A DNA stretch of 64,000 bases, from the NCBI RefSeq assembly GCF_019218285.1, contig NZ_JAHUZG010000005.1, positions 1-64,000 on the forward strand. Reading direction: 5' to 3'. The stretch's first letter is position 1. Every line of letters begins with the position of its first letter. The DNA comes from Antarctobacter sediminis (GTDB lineage: Bacteria > Pseudomonadota > Alphaproteobacteria > Rhodobacterales > Rhodobacteraceae). The position numbers and the translations under genes were made by a program. The notes under the pieces were generated by a model that ran no database searches, was not told the origin of the DNA, and worked only from the letters and a program-made list of their open reading frames with translations. Shown here piece by piece: positions 52,042 to 61,989 of the stretch.

Positions 52042-52977
52042 ATGAGCGACGCCAGCCTTCACGCAAGCACTCAGGAAAACGAGGCACAGTTCGGCGATTA
52101 TTTCGCCCTGCTGAAGCCGCGGGTGATGACCCTTGTCGTGTTCACGGCTTTTGTCGGCCTTCTGGCCGCGCCCGCGGGTGTGCATCCCTTTATCGGCTTC
52201 TGTGCCGTGCTGTTCATTGCCGTGGGCGGCGGTGCCTCGGGCGCGCTGAACATGTGGTACGATTCCGACATCGACGCGGTGATGAAACGCACAGCCAAGC
52301 GCCCCATCCCCGCCGGCAAGGTGACCCGGGACGAGGCGCTGGCCATTGGCCTGACCCTGTCGGTCTTCGCCGTGGTCTTTCTTGGGCTTGCCACCAACTG
52401 GGTGGCCGCCGGCCTTCTGGCCTTTACCATTTTCTTCTACGTCGTGATCTACACGATGTGGCTCAAGCGACTGACGCCGCAGAACATCGTGATCGGCGGC
52501 GCCGCCGGGGCCTTTCCCCCGATGATCGGCTGGGCCGCGGCCACTGGCGAGATCTCGACCGCCTCGGTTCTGATGTTCTGCCTGACGTTCCTCTGGACAC
52601 CGCCGCATTTCTGGGCGCTCGCCCTCTTTGTCCGCATGGACTATGACAATGCCACCGTGCCGATGCTGACCGTGACCCACGGCCGCCGCGCGACCCGCCG
52701 TCATATCCTTGCCTACACCGTCCTTCTGGCCGTTTTCGCGCTTGGTCTCGCCTTCACCGAAGTGGGCGGCCCGATCTACCTTGTGACCGCGCTGGTGCTG
52801 AACCTGCTGTTCATCAAGGGCGCGGTGCAGATCCTGCGCCGGGACGAGGCGCACGCCGAGGCTGACAGCTACAAGGTCGAAAAGAGCTTTTTCAAACTGT
52901 CCCTGCTGTACCTCTTCGCCCATTTCGGTTCGATTCTGGTCGACGCAGGGCTGGACCGCCTGGGGGTCTGGGCATGA
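52042..52977 (+). CDS. ctaB: Protoheme IX farnesyltransferase
   Basis: 311 residues of the UbiA superfamily with about nine helices. The prenyl-diphosphate-binding motif is [19 protein letters not shown], and a second aspartate-rich loop (YDNATVPML) follows. It makes haem O from haem B and farnesyl-PP for aa3 oxidase. The ATG at 52042 fits; upstream in-frame sequence belongs to coxB in another frame. The stop overlaps coxF by 4 bp. Confidence 0.96.
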   Translation: MSDASLHASTQENEAQFGDYFALLKPRVMTLVVFTAFVGLLAAPAGVHPFIGFCAVLFIAVGGGASGALNMWYDSDIDAVMKRTAKRPIPAGKVTRDEALAIGLTLSVFAVVFLGLATNWVAAGLLAFTIFFYVVIYTMWLKRLTPQNIVIGGAAGAFPPMIGWAAATGEISTASVLMFCLTFLWTPPHFWALALFVRMDYDNATVPMLTVTHGRRATRRHILAYTVLLAVFALGLAFTEVGGPIYLVTALVLNLLFIKGAVQILRRDEAHAEADSYKVEKSFFKLSLLYLFAHFGSILVDAGLDRLGVWA

Positions 52978-53144
52978 GCCTTGTCAAGGAACACGAACTG
53001 CACAAGCGCCGCCGCGGCCGTAACATCGGCGTGGGTCTGGTGCTGGCGGCCTTCATAACGATAATATTCGGGCTGACTGTCGTGAAGGTCACCCGGGGGG
53101 ACTTCCAGATGCAACCGCAGCAGGGAGTAACTGATGGCAATTGA
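52974..53144 (+). CDS. coxF: Small membrane protein of the cox operon (CoxF-like)
   Basis: 56 residues: basic head ([17 protein letters not shown]), one hydrophobic helix ([19 protein letters not shown]) and a short periplasmic end ([19 protein letters not shown]). Its ATG overlaps the ctaB stop (ATGA) and its end overlaps ctaG by 11 bp. A protein of this size and shape lies between ctaB and ctaG in many Rhodobacterales and is called CoxF; its role in oxidase assembly is inferred from position. Confidence 0.8.
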   Translation: MSLVKEHELHKRRRGRNIGVGLVLAAFITIIFGLTVVKVTRGDFQMQPQQGVTDGN

Positions 53145-53715
53145 TGGCAAGGTTAAAACGGTCTTCCAGACCGTTGGCGTCGTCGTTCTGATGGGGGGGC
53201 TCGCATGGGCCTCGGTCCCGTTCTACGATTGGTTCTGCCGGGTAACCGGTTTTGGCGGTACGCCCAACGTGGCCAGCGCCGCAGGCGACGTGCTGGACAA
53301 GACGATCAAGGTCCGCTTCGACGCCTCCAAGGAACGCGGGATGCCGTGGGAGTTCAAACCCATGCAGACCGAAATGGTGATCCGCATCGGCGAAGAAGGT
53401 CTGGCCTTTTACGAGGCCTTCAACCCCACGGACCGACCGATCGCCGGGCAGGCGTCTTACAACGTCGCCCCCTACGAGGCCGGGGCATTCTTTTCCAAGA
53501 TCGAATGCTTCTGCTTTACCGAACAGGTGCTGATGCCGGGTGAACGGGTGCAGATGCCCGTCAGCTTCTTTGTCGACCCCGACATCGTGAATGACCGTGA
53601 CGCCAAGCACACCGGCCATATCACGCTCAGCTACACCTTCTACGAGATCGACCTGCCGGACGAAACGCAGGCCGCGCTCGACGCCCAAAAAGACGCGAAA
53701 GCGTCCGTGAACTAA
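53134..53715 (+). CDS. ctaG: Cytochrome c oxidase assembly protein CtaG/Cox11
   Basis: 193 residues with one N-terminal membrane helix ([22 protein letters not shown]) and an immunoglobulin-like periplasmic domain. The copper-binding CFCF motif lies in [16 protein letters not shown]. It delivers copper to the CuB site of subunit I. ATG 53134 has GGGAG upstream and overlaps the end of coxF. Confidence 0.95.
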   Translation: MAIDGKVKTVFQTVGVVVLMGGLAWASVPFYDWFCRVTGFGGTPNVASAAGDVLDKTIKVRFDASKERGMPWEFKPMQTEMVIRIGEEGLAFYEAFNPTDRPIAGQASYNVAPYEAGAFFSKIECFCFTEQVLMPGERVQMPVSFFVDPDIVNDRDAKHTGHITLSYTFYEIDLPDETQAALDAQKDAKASVN

Positions 53716-53735
53716 CGCCTAACGAGGGAACCGCA

Positions 53736-54536
53736 ATGGCGCATGCAAAGAACCACGACTATCACATTCTGAACCCCTCTATCTGGCCCTTCCTCGGGTC
53801 CGTCGCCGCCTTCGTCATGCTGTTCGGAGCGGTCCTGTTGTTCCACGGAAACGGACCGTGGATGTTCCTGATCGGCTTTGTCGGCGTGCTTTACGTGATG
53901 TTCGGCTGGTGGTCGGACACGGTGACCGAAAACCAGGTGGGCGACCACACCCCGGTTGTGCTGATCGGGCTGCGCTATGGTTTCATCCTGTTCATCATGT
54001 CCGAGGTGATGTTCTTCTTCGCCTGGTTCTGGTCCTTCTTCAAACACGCCATGTACCCGATGGGCCCCGAAAGCCCGGCGGTGGACGGCGTGTGGCCGCC
54101 CGCGGGAATCGAAACCTTCGACCCCTGGCACCTGCCGCTGATCAACACCCTGATCCTGCTCTGCTCCGGGGCGGCTGCCACCTGGGCGCACCACGCTCTG
54201 GTGCACGAAGACAACCGTCAGGACGTCAAGTCGGGCCTGATCATCGCTGTGATCCTCGGCCTGATCTTCACGGTCTTCCAGGCCTATGAATATAGCCACG
54301 CGGCCTTTGGCTTTGGCGGTAACATCTACGGCGCCAACTTCTTCATGGCGACAGGGTTCCATGGCGCGCATGTGATCATCGGCACGATCTTCCTGTTCAT
54401 CTGCCTGATCCGTGTCTACCGCGGCCATTTCACCCCCACCAACCACCTCGGTTTCGAGGCGGCAGCTTGGTACTGGCACTTCGTCGACGTGGTGTGGCTG
54501 TTCCTCTTCGCGGCTGTCTACATCTGGGGCGGCTGA
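53736..54536 (+). CDS. coxC: Cytochrome c oxidase subunit III
   Basis: 266 residues, seven helices. Recognisable are [21 protein letters not shown] at the start, [20 protein letters not shown], and [24 protein letters not shown]. It stabilises the proton-pumping core of aa3 oxidase. It follows ctaG by 20 bp, and a terminator lies between it and the SURF1 gene. Confidence 0.97.
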   Translation: MAHAKNHDYHILNPSIWPFLGSVAAFVMLFGAVLLFHGNGPWMFLIGFVGVLYVMFGWWSDTVTENQVGDHTPVVLIGLRYGFILFIMSEVMFFFAWFWSFFKHAMYPMGPESPAVDGVWPPAGIETFDPWHLPLINTLILLCSGAAATWAHHALVHEDNRQDVKSGLIIAVILGLIFTVFQAYEYSHAAFGFGGNIYGANFFMATGFHGAHVIIGTIFLFICLIRVYRGHFTPTNHLGFEAAAWYWHFVDVVWLFLFAAVYIWGG

Positions 54537-54613
54537 GGATAGACGGGTTCGCCCGGTCCTGACGCCCCTGCGCGCAGGTTGGGACTTGAACCCAGAGCCT
54601 CAGAAGGTACACC

Positions 54614-54640
54614 AAGGCGCGCCCACCCGGGCGCGCCTTT
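54614..54640 (+). terminator. Terminator after coxC
   Basis: AAGGCGCGCCC (54614-54624) pairs with GGGCGCGCCTT (54629-54639) around a 4-base loop and runs into TTTT. It ends 19 bp before the SURF1 start, so SURF1 and thrC probably need read-through or an internal promoter. Confidence 0.82.
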
Positions 54641-54658
54641 TCCGTTTCGGAGCCGCTG

Positions 54659-55336
54659 TTGAAACGTTACATCGCCCCCCTGCTGATCGGTCTTCTTGGC
54701 GCCGCCATCCTGTTGTGGCTGGGAACCTGGCAAATTTCGCGGCTGGACTGGAAACGTGGAATCCTTGACGACATTGAAACCACCATCGCCAGCGATCCAA
54801 AACCCCTGCCCCGCCTGATCGACCCGGACGCCCAGCGCTATCAGCCGGTGGCCCTGAGGGGAGAGATCGGGGACGAGGCGCTGGCCGTTCTTGTTTCGGT
54901 CAAACAACGCGGTGCCGGATGGCGGCTGATCTCGGCCTTCCAGACCGACGACGGACGCCGCGTCCTGCTGGACCGCGGGTTCGCCCCGGTCGACCAGAAA
55001 GACGCTCCGCTCTATGCCGGACCTGCCGAAGTTACCGGCAATCTGCACTGGCCTGACGACCGCAATTCCTCAACCCCGGACAATGACCCGGCGGGCAACA
55101 CATGGTTCGCCCGCGACCTAGCCCCGATGGCCGAGGTGCTGGACACCGAACCGCTTCTGGTCGTGGCGCGGCAAATGTCGCCCGCAGACAAGGGTGTGAC
55201 GCCCCTGCCCGTCGACACCAGCGGCATCCCGAACGATCACTTGCAATACGCCATCACGTGGTATTCGCTCGCCGCGGTCTGGCTCATCATGACCGGCGCC
55301 TGGATCTGGCGCCTCAGGACAGGCAGGGAGGCCTGA
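54659..55336 (+). CDS. SURF1-family cytochrome oxidase biogenesis protein
   Basis: 225 residues with two membrane helices at the ends (IAPLLIGLLGAAILLWLGTWQ and ITWYSLAAVWLIMTGAWIW), the SURF1 layout, and LLDRGFAPVDQ in the periplasmic domain. It helps insert haem a into subunit I. The start is TTG 54659 with CGGAG six bases upstream; no ATG is available before the first helix. It is followed by thrC with a 1-bp gap. Confidence 0.92.
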   Translation: MKRYIAPLLIGLLGAAILLWLGTWQISRLDWKRGILDDIETTIASDPKPLPRLIDPDAQRYQPVALRGEIGDEALAVLVSVKQRGAGWRLISAFQTDDGRRVLLDRGFAPVDQKDAPLYAGPAEVTGNLHWPDDRNSSTPDNDPAGNTWFARDLAPMAEVLDTEPLLVVARQMSPADKGVTPLPVDTSGIPNDHLQYAITWYSLAAVWLIMTGAWIWRLRTGREA

Positions 55337-55337
55337 C

Positions 55338-56726
55338 ATGCGATACATCTCCACCCGCGGACAGGCCCCGGCCCTGACCTTCGAAGAGGCGATGCTGTCG
55401 GGCCTTGCCCGTGACGGCGGTCTTTATGTGCCCGAAACCATCCCGCAGATGAGCGCCGATGACATTCGCGCCCTGCATGGTCTCAGCTACGAGGAAACCG
55501 CCTTTCGCGTGATGCGCCCCTACGTGGGCGACGGGTTCACGGATGAGGTCTTTGCCGACCTGATCGCCAAGGCCTATGCCGGGTTCGGCCACAACGCCCG
55601 CGCACCCATGGTGCAGCTGGCCCCCGGTCACTTCCTGCTCGAACTGTTCCACGGGCCGACGCTGGCCTTCAAGGACTTTGCCATGCAGCTGATCGGCCAG
55701 CTGTTCCAAGAGGCGCTGGAGCGCCGCGGCGAGCGTGTGACCATCGTCGGCGCAACCTCGGGTGATACTGGTTCGGCCGCGATCGAGGCCTTCAAGGGGC
55801 TCGACAACGTGGATGTCTTCATCCTCTTCCCGCATGGCCGCGTCTCCGAAGTGCAGCGCCGCCAGATGACCACGCCCGCCGAGGCCAACGTGCACGCCCT
55901 CGCGCTCGACGGCCATTTCGACGACTGCCAGGCGCGGCTCAAGGACATGTTCAACCACTTCGAGTTCCGCGACAGCGTGCGGCTGGCGGGTGTGAACTCG
56001 ATCAACTGGGCGCGCGTGCTGGCGCAGGTCGTCTATTACTTCTCTGCCGCCGTCAGCCTCGGCGCTCCGGACCGCAAGGTCAGCTTTACCGTCCCCACCG
56101 GCAACTTCGGGGACATCTTTGCGGGCTATATCGCCAAGAAGATGGGCCTGCCCATCGACCGGCTGGTGGTGGCGACCAACCAGAACGACATTCTGCATCG
56201 CTGCCTGTCCTCGGGGGCCTACCAAACCTCCGAAGTACATCCTTCGATCAGCCCCTCGATGGACATTCAGGTCAGCAGCAACTTTGAACGCGCTCTGTTC
56301 GATGCCTATGGCCGTGACGGCGCGGCGGTGTCGCAGCTGATGGATGAACTCAAGGCGGGCGGTTTCAACGTCAGTCAGGGCGCGCTAGAGGCCCTGCGCG
56401 AACATTTCGACAGCGGTCGTGTCTCCGAGGACGAAACGCTGGAAACCATCCGCACCGCCAACACCACGATGGGAGAGCTGCTTTGCCCGCATTCGGCCAT
56501 CGGTGTCCGCGTGGGCGAAACGATGCGCGATCCGGCCACGCCCATGGTCACTCTGGCCACGGCACACCCGGCCAAGTTCCCCGATGCGGTGGAAAAGGCC
56601 AGCGGCATTCGCCCCCCTCTTCCCAATCGCATGGCCGATCTGTATGAGCGTCCGGAACGGGTGACGCGGGTCGCGAATGACCTGACCGCCCTAGAAACCC
56701 TCATTCAGGAGCGTATTGCCAAGTGA
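55338..56726 (+). CDS. thrC: Threonine synthase
   Basis: 462 residues of the PLP fold-type II threonine synthase 1 family. Lys112 in TLAFKDFAMQ binds PLP; GATSGDTGSAAIEAFKG, VNSINWARVLAQVVYYF and PTGNFGDIFAGY are family blocks. It converts O-phosphohomoserine to threonine. GGGAGG precedes the ATG. The stop overlaps the next start (GTGA). Confidence 0.96.
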   Translation: MRYISTRGQAPALTFEEAMLSGLARDGGLYVPETIPQMSADDIRALHGLSYEETAFRVMRPYVGDGFTDEVFADLIAKAYAGFGHNARAPMVQLAPGHFLLELFHGPTLAFKDFAMQLIGQLFQEALERRGERVTIVGATSGDTGSAAIEAFKGLDNVDVFILFPHGRVSEVQRRQMTTPAEANVHALALDGHFDDCQARLKDMFNHFEFRDSVRLAGVNSINWARVLAQVVYYFSAAVSLGAPDRKVSFTVPTGNFGDIFAGYIAKKMGLPIDRLVVATNQNDILHRCLSSGAYQTSEVHPSISPSMDIQVSSNFERALFDAYGRDGAAVSQLMDELKAGGFNVSQGALEALREHFDSGRVSEDETLETIRTANTTMGELLCPHSAIGVRVGETMRDPATPMVTLATAHPAKFPDAVEKASGIRPPLPNRMADLYERPERVTRVANDLTALETLIQERIAK

Positions 56727-57985
56727 CCGTCCAGCTCGCCACCCTTTCCAACGGACTGCGCGTCGTGACCGAAAACATGCCCGGGCTGCAAAGCGCGGCT
56801 GTCGGGCTATGGGTCACGGCAGGGGGACGCCACGAAAGGGAAGAGCAGAACGGCATTGCCCATTTCCTCGAACACATGGCCTTTAAGGGGACAAAGACGC
56901 GCAGCGCGCTTCAGATCGCCGAGGCCATCGAGGATGTGGGCGGCTATATCAACGCCTATACCTCGCGCGAGGTGACGGCCTATTATGCCCGCGTTCTTCA
57001 GGCCGATGTCGGGCTGGCCGTGGACGTGATCGCCGACATCCTGCGCAACCCGGTTTTCGACCCCGCCGAAATCGAAGTCGAACGCCACGTGATCCTGCAA
57101 GAGATCGGACAGGCGCATGACACGCCGGACGACGTGATCTTTGACTGGTTGCAGGAACAGGCCTACCCCGACCAGCCCATCGGTCGCACCATCCTTGGCG
57201 AAGCCAACCGCGTCCAACTGTTCGGCCGCGACGATCTGGCCGGTTTCGTGCAGGAACACTACGGCCCCGATCAGATGATCCTGTCGGCTGCGGGTGCAGT
57301 GGATCACGACGCCCTTGTGCGGCAGGCCGAGGCATTGTTCGGCGACATGATCCCGCGCAGCGCCCTGTCGCCGGCGCCGGCCCGGTTCCGCGGAGGCGAA
57401 ACGCGCAAGTCGAAGGACCTCGAACAAGCCCATCTGGCACTGGCCTTCGAAGGTCCGGGCTATCGCGATCCGGCCTTTTACACGGCGCAGATTTATTCTG
57501 TCGCTCTCGGCGGCGGTATGTCCTCGCGCCTGTTCCAGGAAATCCGCGAAAAGCGGGGCCTGTGCTATACAATCTTCGCTCAGAACGGGGCCTATGCCGA
57601 CACCGGCATGACCACGATCTACGCGGGCACCTCGGGCGAGGAAATGCCGGAACTGATCAACCTGACCATCGACGAGATGAAGCGCGCCGCCGAGGACATG
57701 AGCCCGGCGGAAATCGAACGCGCCCGCGCCCAGATGAAGGCCGGCCTGCTTATGGGGCTGGAAAGCTCGTCTTCGCGGGCCGAACGCAGCGCCCGCATGG
57801 TACAGATCTGGGGCAAGGTTCCCGATATCGAACAGACGGTGGCAAAGATCGATGCCGTTACCCGCGAGGATGTTCTGGCCTTTGCGCAGGAACAGGCCGC
57901 GCAGGCGGCAGCTGCACTGGCACTATATGGTCCGGTCGCCGGAGCGCCTTCGCTGGCCGATCTACAGGCCCGCCGGGCGGCATGA
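56723..57985 (+). CDS. M16-family zinc peptidase (mitochondrial-processing-peptidase-like)
   Basis: 420 residues. The inverted zinc motif HFLEH is at His47-Glu50-His51, with the third ligand expected in the following helix (EVDVE/IEVERHVILQEIGQ region). The C-terminal half has the inactive M16 repeat (GGGMSSRLFQEIREKRGLCY). It starts at GTG 56723 overlapping the thrC stop. Such peptidases are conserved beside thrC in this order. The natural substrate is unknown. Confidence 0.93.
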   Translation: MTVQLATLSNGLRVVTENMPGLQSAAVGLWVTAGGRHEREEQNGIAHFLEHMAFKGTKTRSALQIAEAIEDVGGYINAYTSREVTAYYARVLQADVGLAVDVIADILRNPVFDPAEIEVERHVILQEIGQAHDTPDDVIFDWLQEQAYPDQPIGRTILGEANRVQLFGRDDLAGFVQEHYGPDQMILSAAGAVDHDALVRQAEALFGDMIPRSALSPAPARFRGGETRKSKDLEQAHLALAFEGPGYRDPAFYTAQIYSVALGGGMSSRLFQEIREKRGLCYTIFAQNGAYADTGMTTIYAGTSGEEMPELINLTIDEMKRAAEDMSPAEIERARAQMKAGLLMGLESSSSRAERSARMVQIWGKVPDIEQTVAKIDAVTREDVLAFAQEQAAQAAAALALYGPVAGAPSLADLQARRAA

Positions 57986-58569
57986 TGCTGGCCTTCAGGC
58001 GCAAGGTGAAGCTCGAAACCGAGCGGCTGACCCTGCGCCCGCCGGTCCATTCCGATTTCACGCCCTGGGCCAACCTGCGCCGCGAAAGCCGTGATTACCT
58101 CACCCCGTGGGAACCATCCTGGGCCGAGGATCACCTCACCCGCAAGGCCTTTACCAACCGTGTCTACTGGGCCTCACGTTCCATCGGCATGGGCAGCGCC
58201 CTGCCCCTCTTCCTGATCCGGCGCGACGATCAGGCCCTTCTGGGGGCGATCACGCTGGACAATATCCGACGCGGCCCGGCACAGGCCGGCACGCTGGGAT
58301 ATTGGATCGGCGAACGCTATACCCGGCGCGGCTACATGTCCGAGGCCATCGCCGCGATGGTGCACCAGTCCTTCGAGAAGATGGGCCTTAGCAGGCTCGA
58401 AGCCGCCTGCCTGCCGGAAAACGTCGCTTCGCGCGGGTTGCTGGAGCAATCCGGCTTCAAATACGAAGGCGTCGCGCAAAGCTATCTTCAGATCAACGGG
58501 CGCTGGCGGACCCATGTCCTGTATGCCGCCCTACGCTCGGACCGGCGCGGCCGGACCGAGGTCGGCTGA
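57982..58569 (+). CDS. RimJ/RimL-type GNAT N-acetyltransferase
   Basis: 195 residues: LETERLTLRPPVHSDFTPW at the start, GYWIGERYTRRGYMSEAI (acetyl-CoA loop) and RLEAACLPENVASRGLLEQSGFKYEG, as in RimJ. RimJ acetylates the N-terminus of ribosomal protein S5; a wider protein or peptide target is possible. The ATG overlaps the M16 stop by 4 bp, making it the last gene of the SURF1-thrC-M16 run. Confidence 0.92.
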   Translation: MMLAFRRKVKLETERLTLRPPVHSDFTPWANLRRESRDYLTPWEPSWAEDHLTRKAFTNRVYWASRSIGMGSALPLFLIRRDDQALLGAITLDNIRRGPAQAGTLGYWIGERYTRRGYMSEAIAAMVHQSFEKMGLSRLEAACLPENVASRGLLEQSGFKYEGVAQSYLQINGRWRTHVLYAALRSDRRGRTEVG

Positions 58570-58571
58570 CC

Positions 58572-58588
58572 GCTGTCAAACTGACAGC
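58572..58588. terminator. Short perfect hairpin after the RimJ-like gene
   Basis: GCTGTCA and TGACAGC pair around AAC immediately after the stop codon. No T-run follows. It may be an mRNA 3' stabiliser, a weak terminator or an operator for the next gene. Confidence 0.35.
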
Positions 58589-58705
58589 AAGCCGCCCGGA
58601 AACAAGGCACGACCCGGGAAACCACGGCGCCGCGTCGCATTTGTTAATTTGGCTGAACGCCCTGACGCGCTACCCTTTCGGAAACCCACCGGAACGGAGC
58701 GCCCC

Positions 58706-59533
58706 ATGATCCGCCTTGCCGCCGTCCTTCTGTGCCTGCTGGCCACGGTCGCCAGCGCACAGGACCAACGCCGCCCCAGCCATTGCATCGCCATCGCCGA
58801 CGCCGCCCCCGGCCTGCAATACCTGCACAAGGCCAGCTGGACCGCGCCGATCCCGGAATACACCGTCCGCATCCACTATATCGCCCATGCCTCTTTCCTG
58901 ATCCAGACACGTGGCGGGCTGGAGGCCGTGACCGATTTCAACGGTTTTATCGGCAACACGCGGCTGATCCCAGATGTGGTCACCATGAATCACGCTCATG
59001 AAACGCACTGGACCCGAGCGATTGATCCGGCCATCCCGCATGTGCTGCGCGGTTGGGGCGAAGAGTTCGGCACCGGGATCGACCACTACCTTGATCTGGG
59101 CGAAATGCTGATCCGCAATGTTTCGACCGACATCCGCTCGGCGTTCGGCGGCGACGAACCCAAGGGCAATTCGATCTTCATCTTCGAGGTCGAAGGCCTG
59201 TGCATCGCCCATCTCGGCCATCTGCACCATGAACCCACTGATCGGCAATACGCTGCACTTGGACGCGCCGACATCCTGATGGTGCCGGTCGACGGCGGCA
59301 TGACCATTCCCTTGTCCACGGTCGAACGCATCGTCGACCGGCTCAAAAGCTCTGTGGTCATCCCGATGCACTGGTTCTCGGGCTATGCGCTTGAACAATT
59401 CCTTGGCAATGTCAGCGATACCTTCGAAATCGACCTTCGGGACACCGCAACGCTGGAAATCTCGCTGCGCGACCTGCCGCGCCGCCCCACCGTCATCGTG
59501 CTGCAACCACGCTACCTCGAAGATCCGGACTGA
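58706..59533 (+). CDS. Exported MBL-fold metallo-hydrolase (UlaG-like)
   Basis: 275 residues with a signal peptide (MIRLAAVLLCLLATVASAQ). The beta-lactamase-fold pattern is altered: IHYIAHASFLIQT near residue 55 is like UlaG-type hydrolases, TMNHAHETHW replaces the usual HxHxDH, and HLGHLHHEPTD, VPVDGGMTIP and VIPMHWFSGY supply further ligands. The protein is periplasmic. Metal binding is likely, but the substrate is unknown. Confidence 0.87.
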   Translation: MIRLAAVLLCLLATVASAQDQRRPSHCIAIADAAPGLQYLHKASWTAPIPEYTVRIHYIAHASFLIQTRGGLEAVTDFNGFIGNTRLIPDVVTMNHAHETHWTRAIDPAIPHVLRGWGEEFGTGIDHYLDLGEMLIRNVSTDIRSAFGGDEPKGNSIFIFEVEGLCIAHLGHLHHEPTDRQYAALGRADILMVPVDGGMTIPLSTVERIVDRLKSSVVIPMHWFSGYALEQFLGNVSDTFEIDLRDTATLEISLRDLPRRPTVIVLQPRYLEDPD

Positions 59534-59595
59534 TCCGTCTGGCCTCACGCTCCGCCGCATGCCACAAACGGCCCAGCCCAGCGAATGAGGATGCC

Positions 59596-61011
59596 ATGCC
59601 GCTTGTCCCCGCCGACGACAATTTCGCACAAACGCTCGCGGCGCTGCTGCCCCCGGATACCCTGCGCCGCGCCGAGCCGCGCTACCGCGAGGAACCGCGC
59701 GGACGCTGGACCAGCACCGCGGAATGGATCGCCCTTCCCCGCAACACCTCTGAGGTCGCCACGATCATCAGGGCCTGCGCCACCCATATCGTCGGTGTCC
59801 TCCCCTGGGGCGGCGGCACCGGCCTTGTCGGCGGCCAGTTGAAACCTGACGGCCCAGCGCCCCTGATCCTTGCCCTCGAACGCATGAACACGATCCGCGC
59901 CACGCACCCGCAGGAAAACGCCGCTGTGGTCGAAGCAGGCTGTATCCTGGCCGATGTTCAGGACGCGGCACAATCCGTCGACCGCCTGTTTCCCCTATCG
60001 CTTGCCTCCGAAGGCTCCGCCCGCATCGGCGGCCTGCTCTCGACCAACGCGGGCGGCATAAACACGCTGCGCTACGGCAATGCCCGCGACCAGGTTCTGG
60101 GGCTCGAAGCCGTGCTGCCCGACGGATCGGTCTGGAACGGGTTGAAACGGCTGCGCAAGGACAACACGGGCTATGACCTTCGGCACCTGCTGATCGGTGC
60201 CGAGGGCACGCTGGGCATCATCACCGCCGCCAGCCTGAAGCTCGCCCCGCGCCCAGCGTCAACCGGCACCGCGCTGCTGACCGTCCCCTCGCCAGAGGCC
60301 GCAATCAAGCTGCTGGCCCTCGCACGTGACCATGTCGGCGACAGCATCAGCGCCTTCGAACTCATGCATCGCACCGGTTTCGACTTTCTCGCCGAAACCC
60401 TTCCTGAACTGCGCCAACCCTGGGACAGCCCGCCGGACTGGTGCGTATTGATCGACCTCGGGCTTGGTCGTGGTGCCGATCCCGCCGCGGCATTGGAAAC
60501 GCTCTTTGCCGACGCTTTCGAGGCCGGGCTGGCCACCGATGGCATCGTCGCGCAATCCCTCGGCCAGGCCCGCGACCTCTGGACCCTGCGCGAGCATATG
60601 TCCGAAGCCAACCGCCGCATCGGTGCCGTCTCCAGCCATGACATCTCGGTCCCGCTCGGCACCATCCCCGAGTTCATCTCCCGCGCCGGCCCGGCACTGG
60701 CCCGGCTTGGCGACTGGCGGATCAATTGTTTCGGCCACGCCGGCGACGGAAACCTGCACTACAACGTCTTTCCCGCCCCCGGCAAAACCCGCGCCGACCA
60801 TGTCGACCAGCGCGACGCAATCAAGACCTGCGTGCATGATCTGGTGCATGACCTCGGCGGCTCGGTCAGCGCCGAACACGGCATCGGACGGCTCAAGGTC
60901 GATGACCTCGAACGCTACGGCGACCCGGCCAAGCTCGCCGCGATGCGCGCCATCAAATCCGCGCTGGATCCAAAGGGCATCATGAACCCCGGCGCCGTCC
61001 TGCGCGGCTGA
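59596..61011 (+). CDS. FAD-binding D-2-hydroxyacid dehydrogenase (D2HGDH/GlcD-like)
   Basis: 471 residues with an FAD-linked PCMH domain (GVLPWGGGTGLVGGQ, NAGGINTLRYGNARDQVLGLEAVLPDG, GAEGTLGIITAASLKL) and a C-terminal FAD-oxidase domain with CFGHAGDGNLHYN and SVSAEHGIGRLK, a putative metal/substrate site. It most resembles D-2-hydroxyglutarate or D-lactate dehydrogenase. It probably hands electrons to ETF or quinone. ATG 59596 follows GAGGATG. An extragenic repeat starts 22 bp after the stop. Confidence 0.92.
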   Translation: MPLVPADDNFAQTLAALLPPDTLRRAEPRYREEPRGRWTSTAEWIALPRNTSEVATIIRACATHIVGVLPWGGGTGLVGGQLKPDGPAPLILALERMNTIRATHPQENAAVVEAGCILADVQDAAQSVDRLFPLSLASEGSARIGGLLSTNAGGINTLRYGNARDQVLGLEAVLPDGSVWNGLKRLRKDNTGYDLRHLLIGAEGTLGIITAASLKLAPRPASTGTALLTVPSPEAAIKLLALARDHVGDSISAFELMHRTGFDFLAETLPELRQPWDSPPDWCVLIDLGLGRGADPAAALETLFADAFEAGLATDGIVAQSLGQARDLWTLREHMSEANRRIGAVSSHDISVPLGTIPEFISRAGPALARLGDWRINCFGHAGDGNLHYNVFPAPGKTRADHVDQRDAIKTCVHDLVHDLGGSVSAEHGIGRLKVDDLERYGDPAKLAAMRAIKSALDPKGIMNPGAVLRG

Positions 61012-61033
61012 CCCCGCGACGCACAGCAACCTG

Positions 61034-61101
61034 CCCGCTTCTTCTGTCCTCAAATATCCCGGGGGTGAATTGGCCGTCAGGCCAAGAGGGGGCAGCGCCC
61101 C
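61034..61101. repeat. Extragenic GC-rich repeat, copy 3
   Basis: CCCGCTTCTTCTGTCC, then AAATATCCCGGGGGTG, an inner hairpin TTGGCCGTCAGGCCAA and the end GGGGGCAGCGCCCC. It is a diverged copy of the elements at 7371 and 37201, again in a gap between stop codons, here convergent dehydrogenase and transglycosylase genes. Confidence 0.62.
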
Positions 61102-61989
61102 TTATTGCGTCATCACCCGGAATACACAGCCGTCCGAGATAAGCTCGGGCGGCGTCACGCATAGCCCGCGCGCCACGGAAAATGCAGCCAGAACCTTGGG
61201 AACATAATCCCGTGTCTCGGCATAGGGCGGCACGCCACCGTGGGTGCCGATCGAATTCTCGCCCGCGTTGTACCCGGCAAGGACAAGGATCGGATCCCCC
61301 TCGAACTTCTCCATCAGGAAATCAAGGAACGCAACGCCACCACGGATGTTCTGCGTCGGGTCAAAGGCATCCTTGACCCCGAACCGGGTCGCGGTGTCCG
61401 GCATCAATTGCATCAAACCCTGCGCACCGGCCTTGCTGCGGGCATGGGCCTGCCCGCCGGATTCCACCGCGATCACCGCCAGTGCAAGGGCTGGCGAGAC
61501 CCGCGTGCCGACCGTTTCGCGCAAAAGGTCGATGCCATGCGCCGCCGCGATCTCTTGCAGGCCTTGCAGGCGGGGGGCGCCGACGCTTTGCCCTTCGGGG
61601 CCTTTTGCAAGCGTGGCAATCGCCGCAGGAAGACGCCCCGGTCCGGTCGCCGCTGCCTCTGGCGAAACCGCGCTCCAGAACCACGAATAACTGCCCAACG
61701 GCACCGAGGGCGCGCCGGCCAGAGCTGGCGAAACCGGCGCGGGGGCAACTGCCGCGGCCGCCTCTGGCGCAGCGGGGGCTTTCGGCAAGGGCGGTGCAAC
61801 CGCTGGATTGGCCCGCGGCGCGATCTGCACGGTGATGCGTTTCTTGACGCCAGCCTTGGGCGGTTTGACCCGCTTGAAGGTGAAATCCTCGAAAGGCGCC
61901 GGCGCGCTGCCCGCGTCTTGCGCCAAGGCGGGCGGCATACATAGGCCAATAGACGCAATCGCGGCGCCGATCAGTGTTCTGACGACCAT
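61102..61989 (-). CDS. Lytic transglycosylase (SLT domain), exported
   Basis: 295 residues: a signal peptide (MVVRTLIGAAIASIGLCMPPALA), a long Ala/Pro-rich linker (about 55-95), then an SLT goose-lysozyme-like domain. The catalytic acid is Glu176 in AVIAVESGGQAHARSKAGAQGLMQLMPDTATRFG, with AGYNAGENSI downstream. It cleaves peptidoglycan with 1,6-anhydro product. It is upstream of the pilus genes and on the opposite strand, so a role in opening the wall for the pilus is possible but inferred. Confidence 0.9.
   Translation of the reverse strand: MVVRTLIGAAIASIGLCMPPALAQDAGSAPAPFEDFTFKRVKPPKAGVKKRITVQIAPRANPAVAPPLPKAPAAPEAAAAVAPAPVSPALAGAPSVPLGSYSWFWSAVSPEAAATGPGRLPAAIATLAKGPEGQSVGAPRLQGLQEIAAAHGIDLLRETVGTRVSPALALAVIAVESGGQAHARSKAGAQGLMQLMPDTATRFGVKDAFDPTQNIRGGVAFLDFLMEKFEGDPILVLAGYNAGENSIGTHGGVPPYAETRDYVPKVLAAFSVARGLCVTPPELISDGCVFRVMTQ

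Noticed and set aside
54581-54595. tRNA T-arm-like sequence TGGGTTCAAGTCCCA on the minus strand after coxC
   Set aside because: Only a 4-bp stem with a TTCAAGT loop is present. No matching acceptor, anticodon or D-arm could be found in the neighbouring 80 bp, so it is at most a chance or very old remnant.
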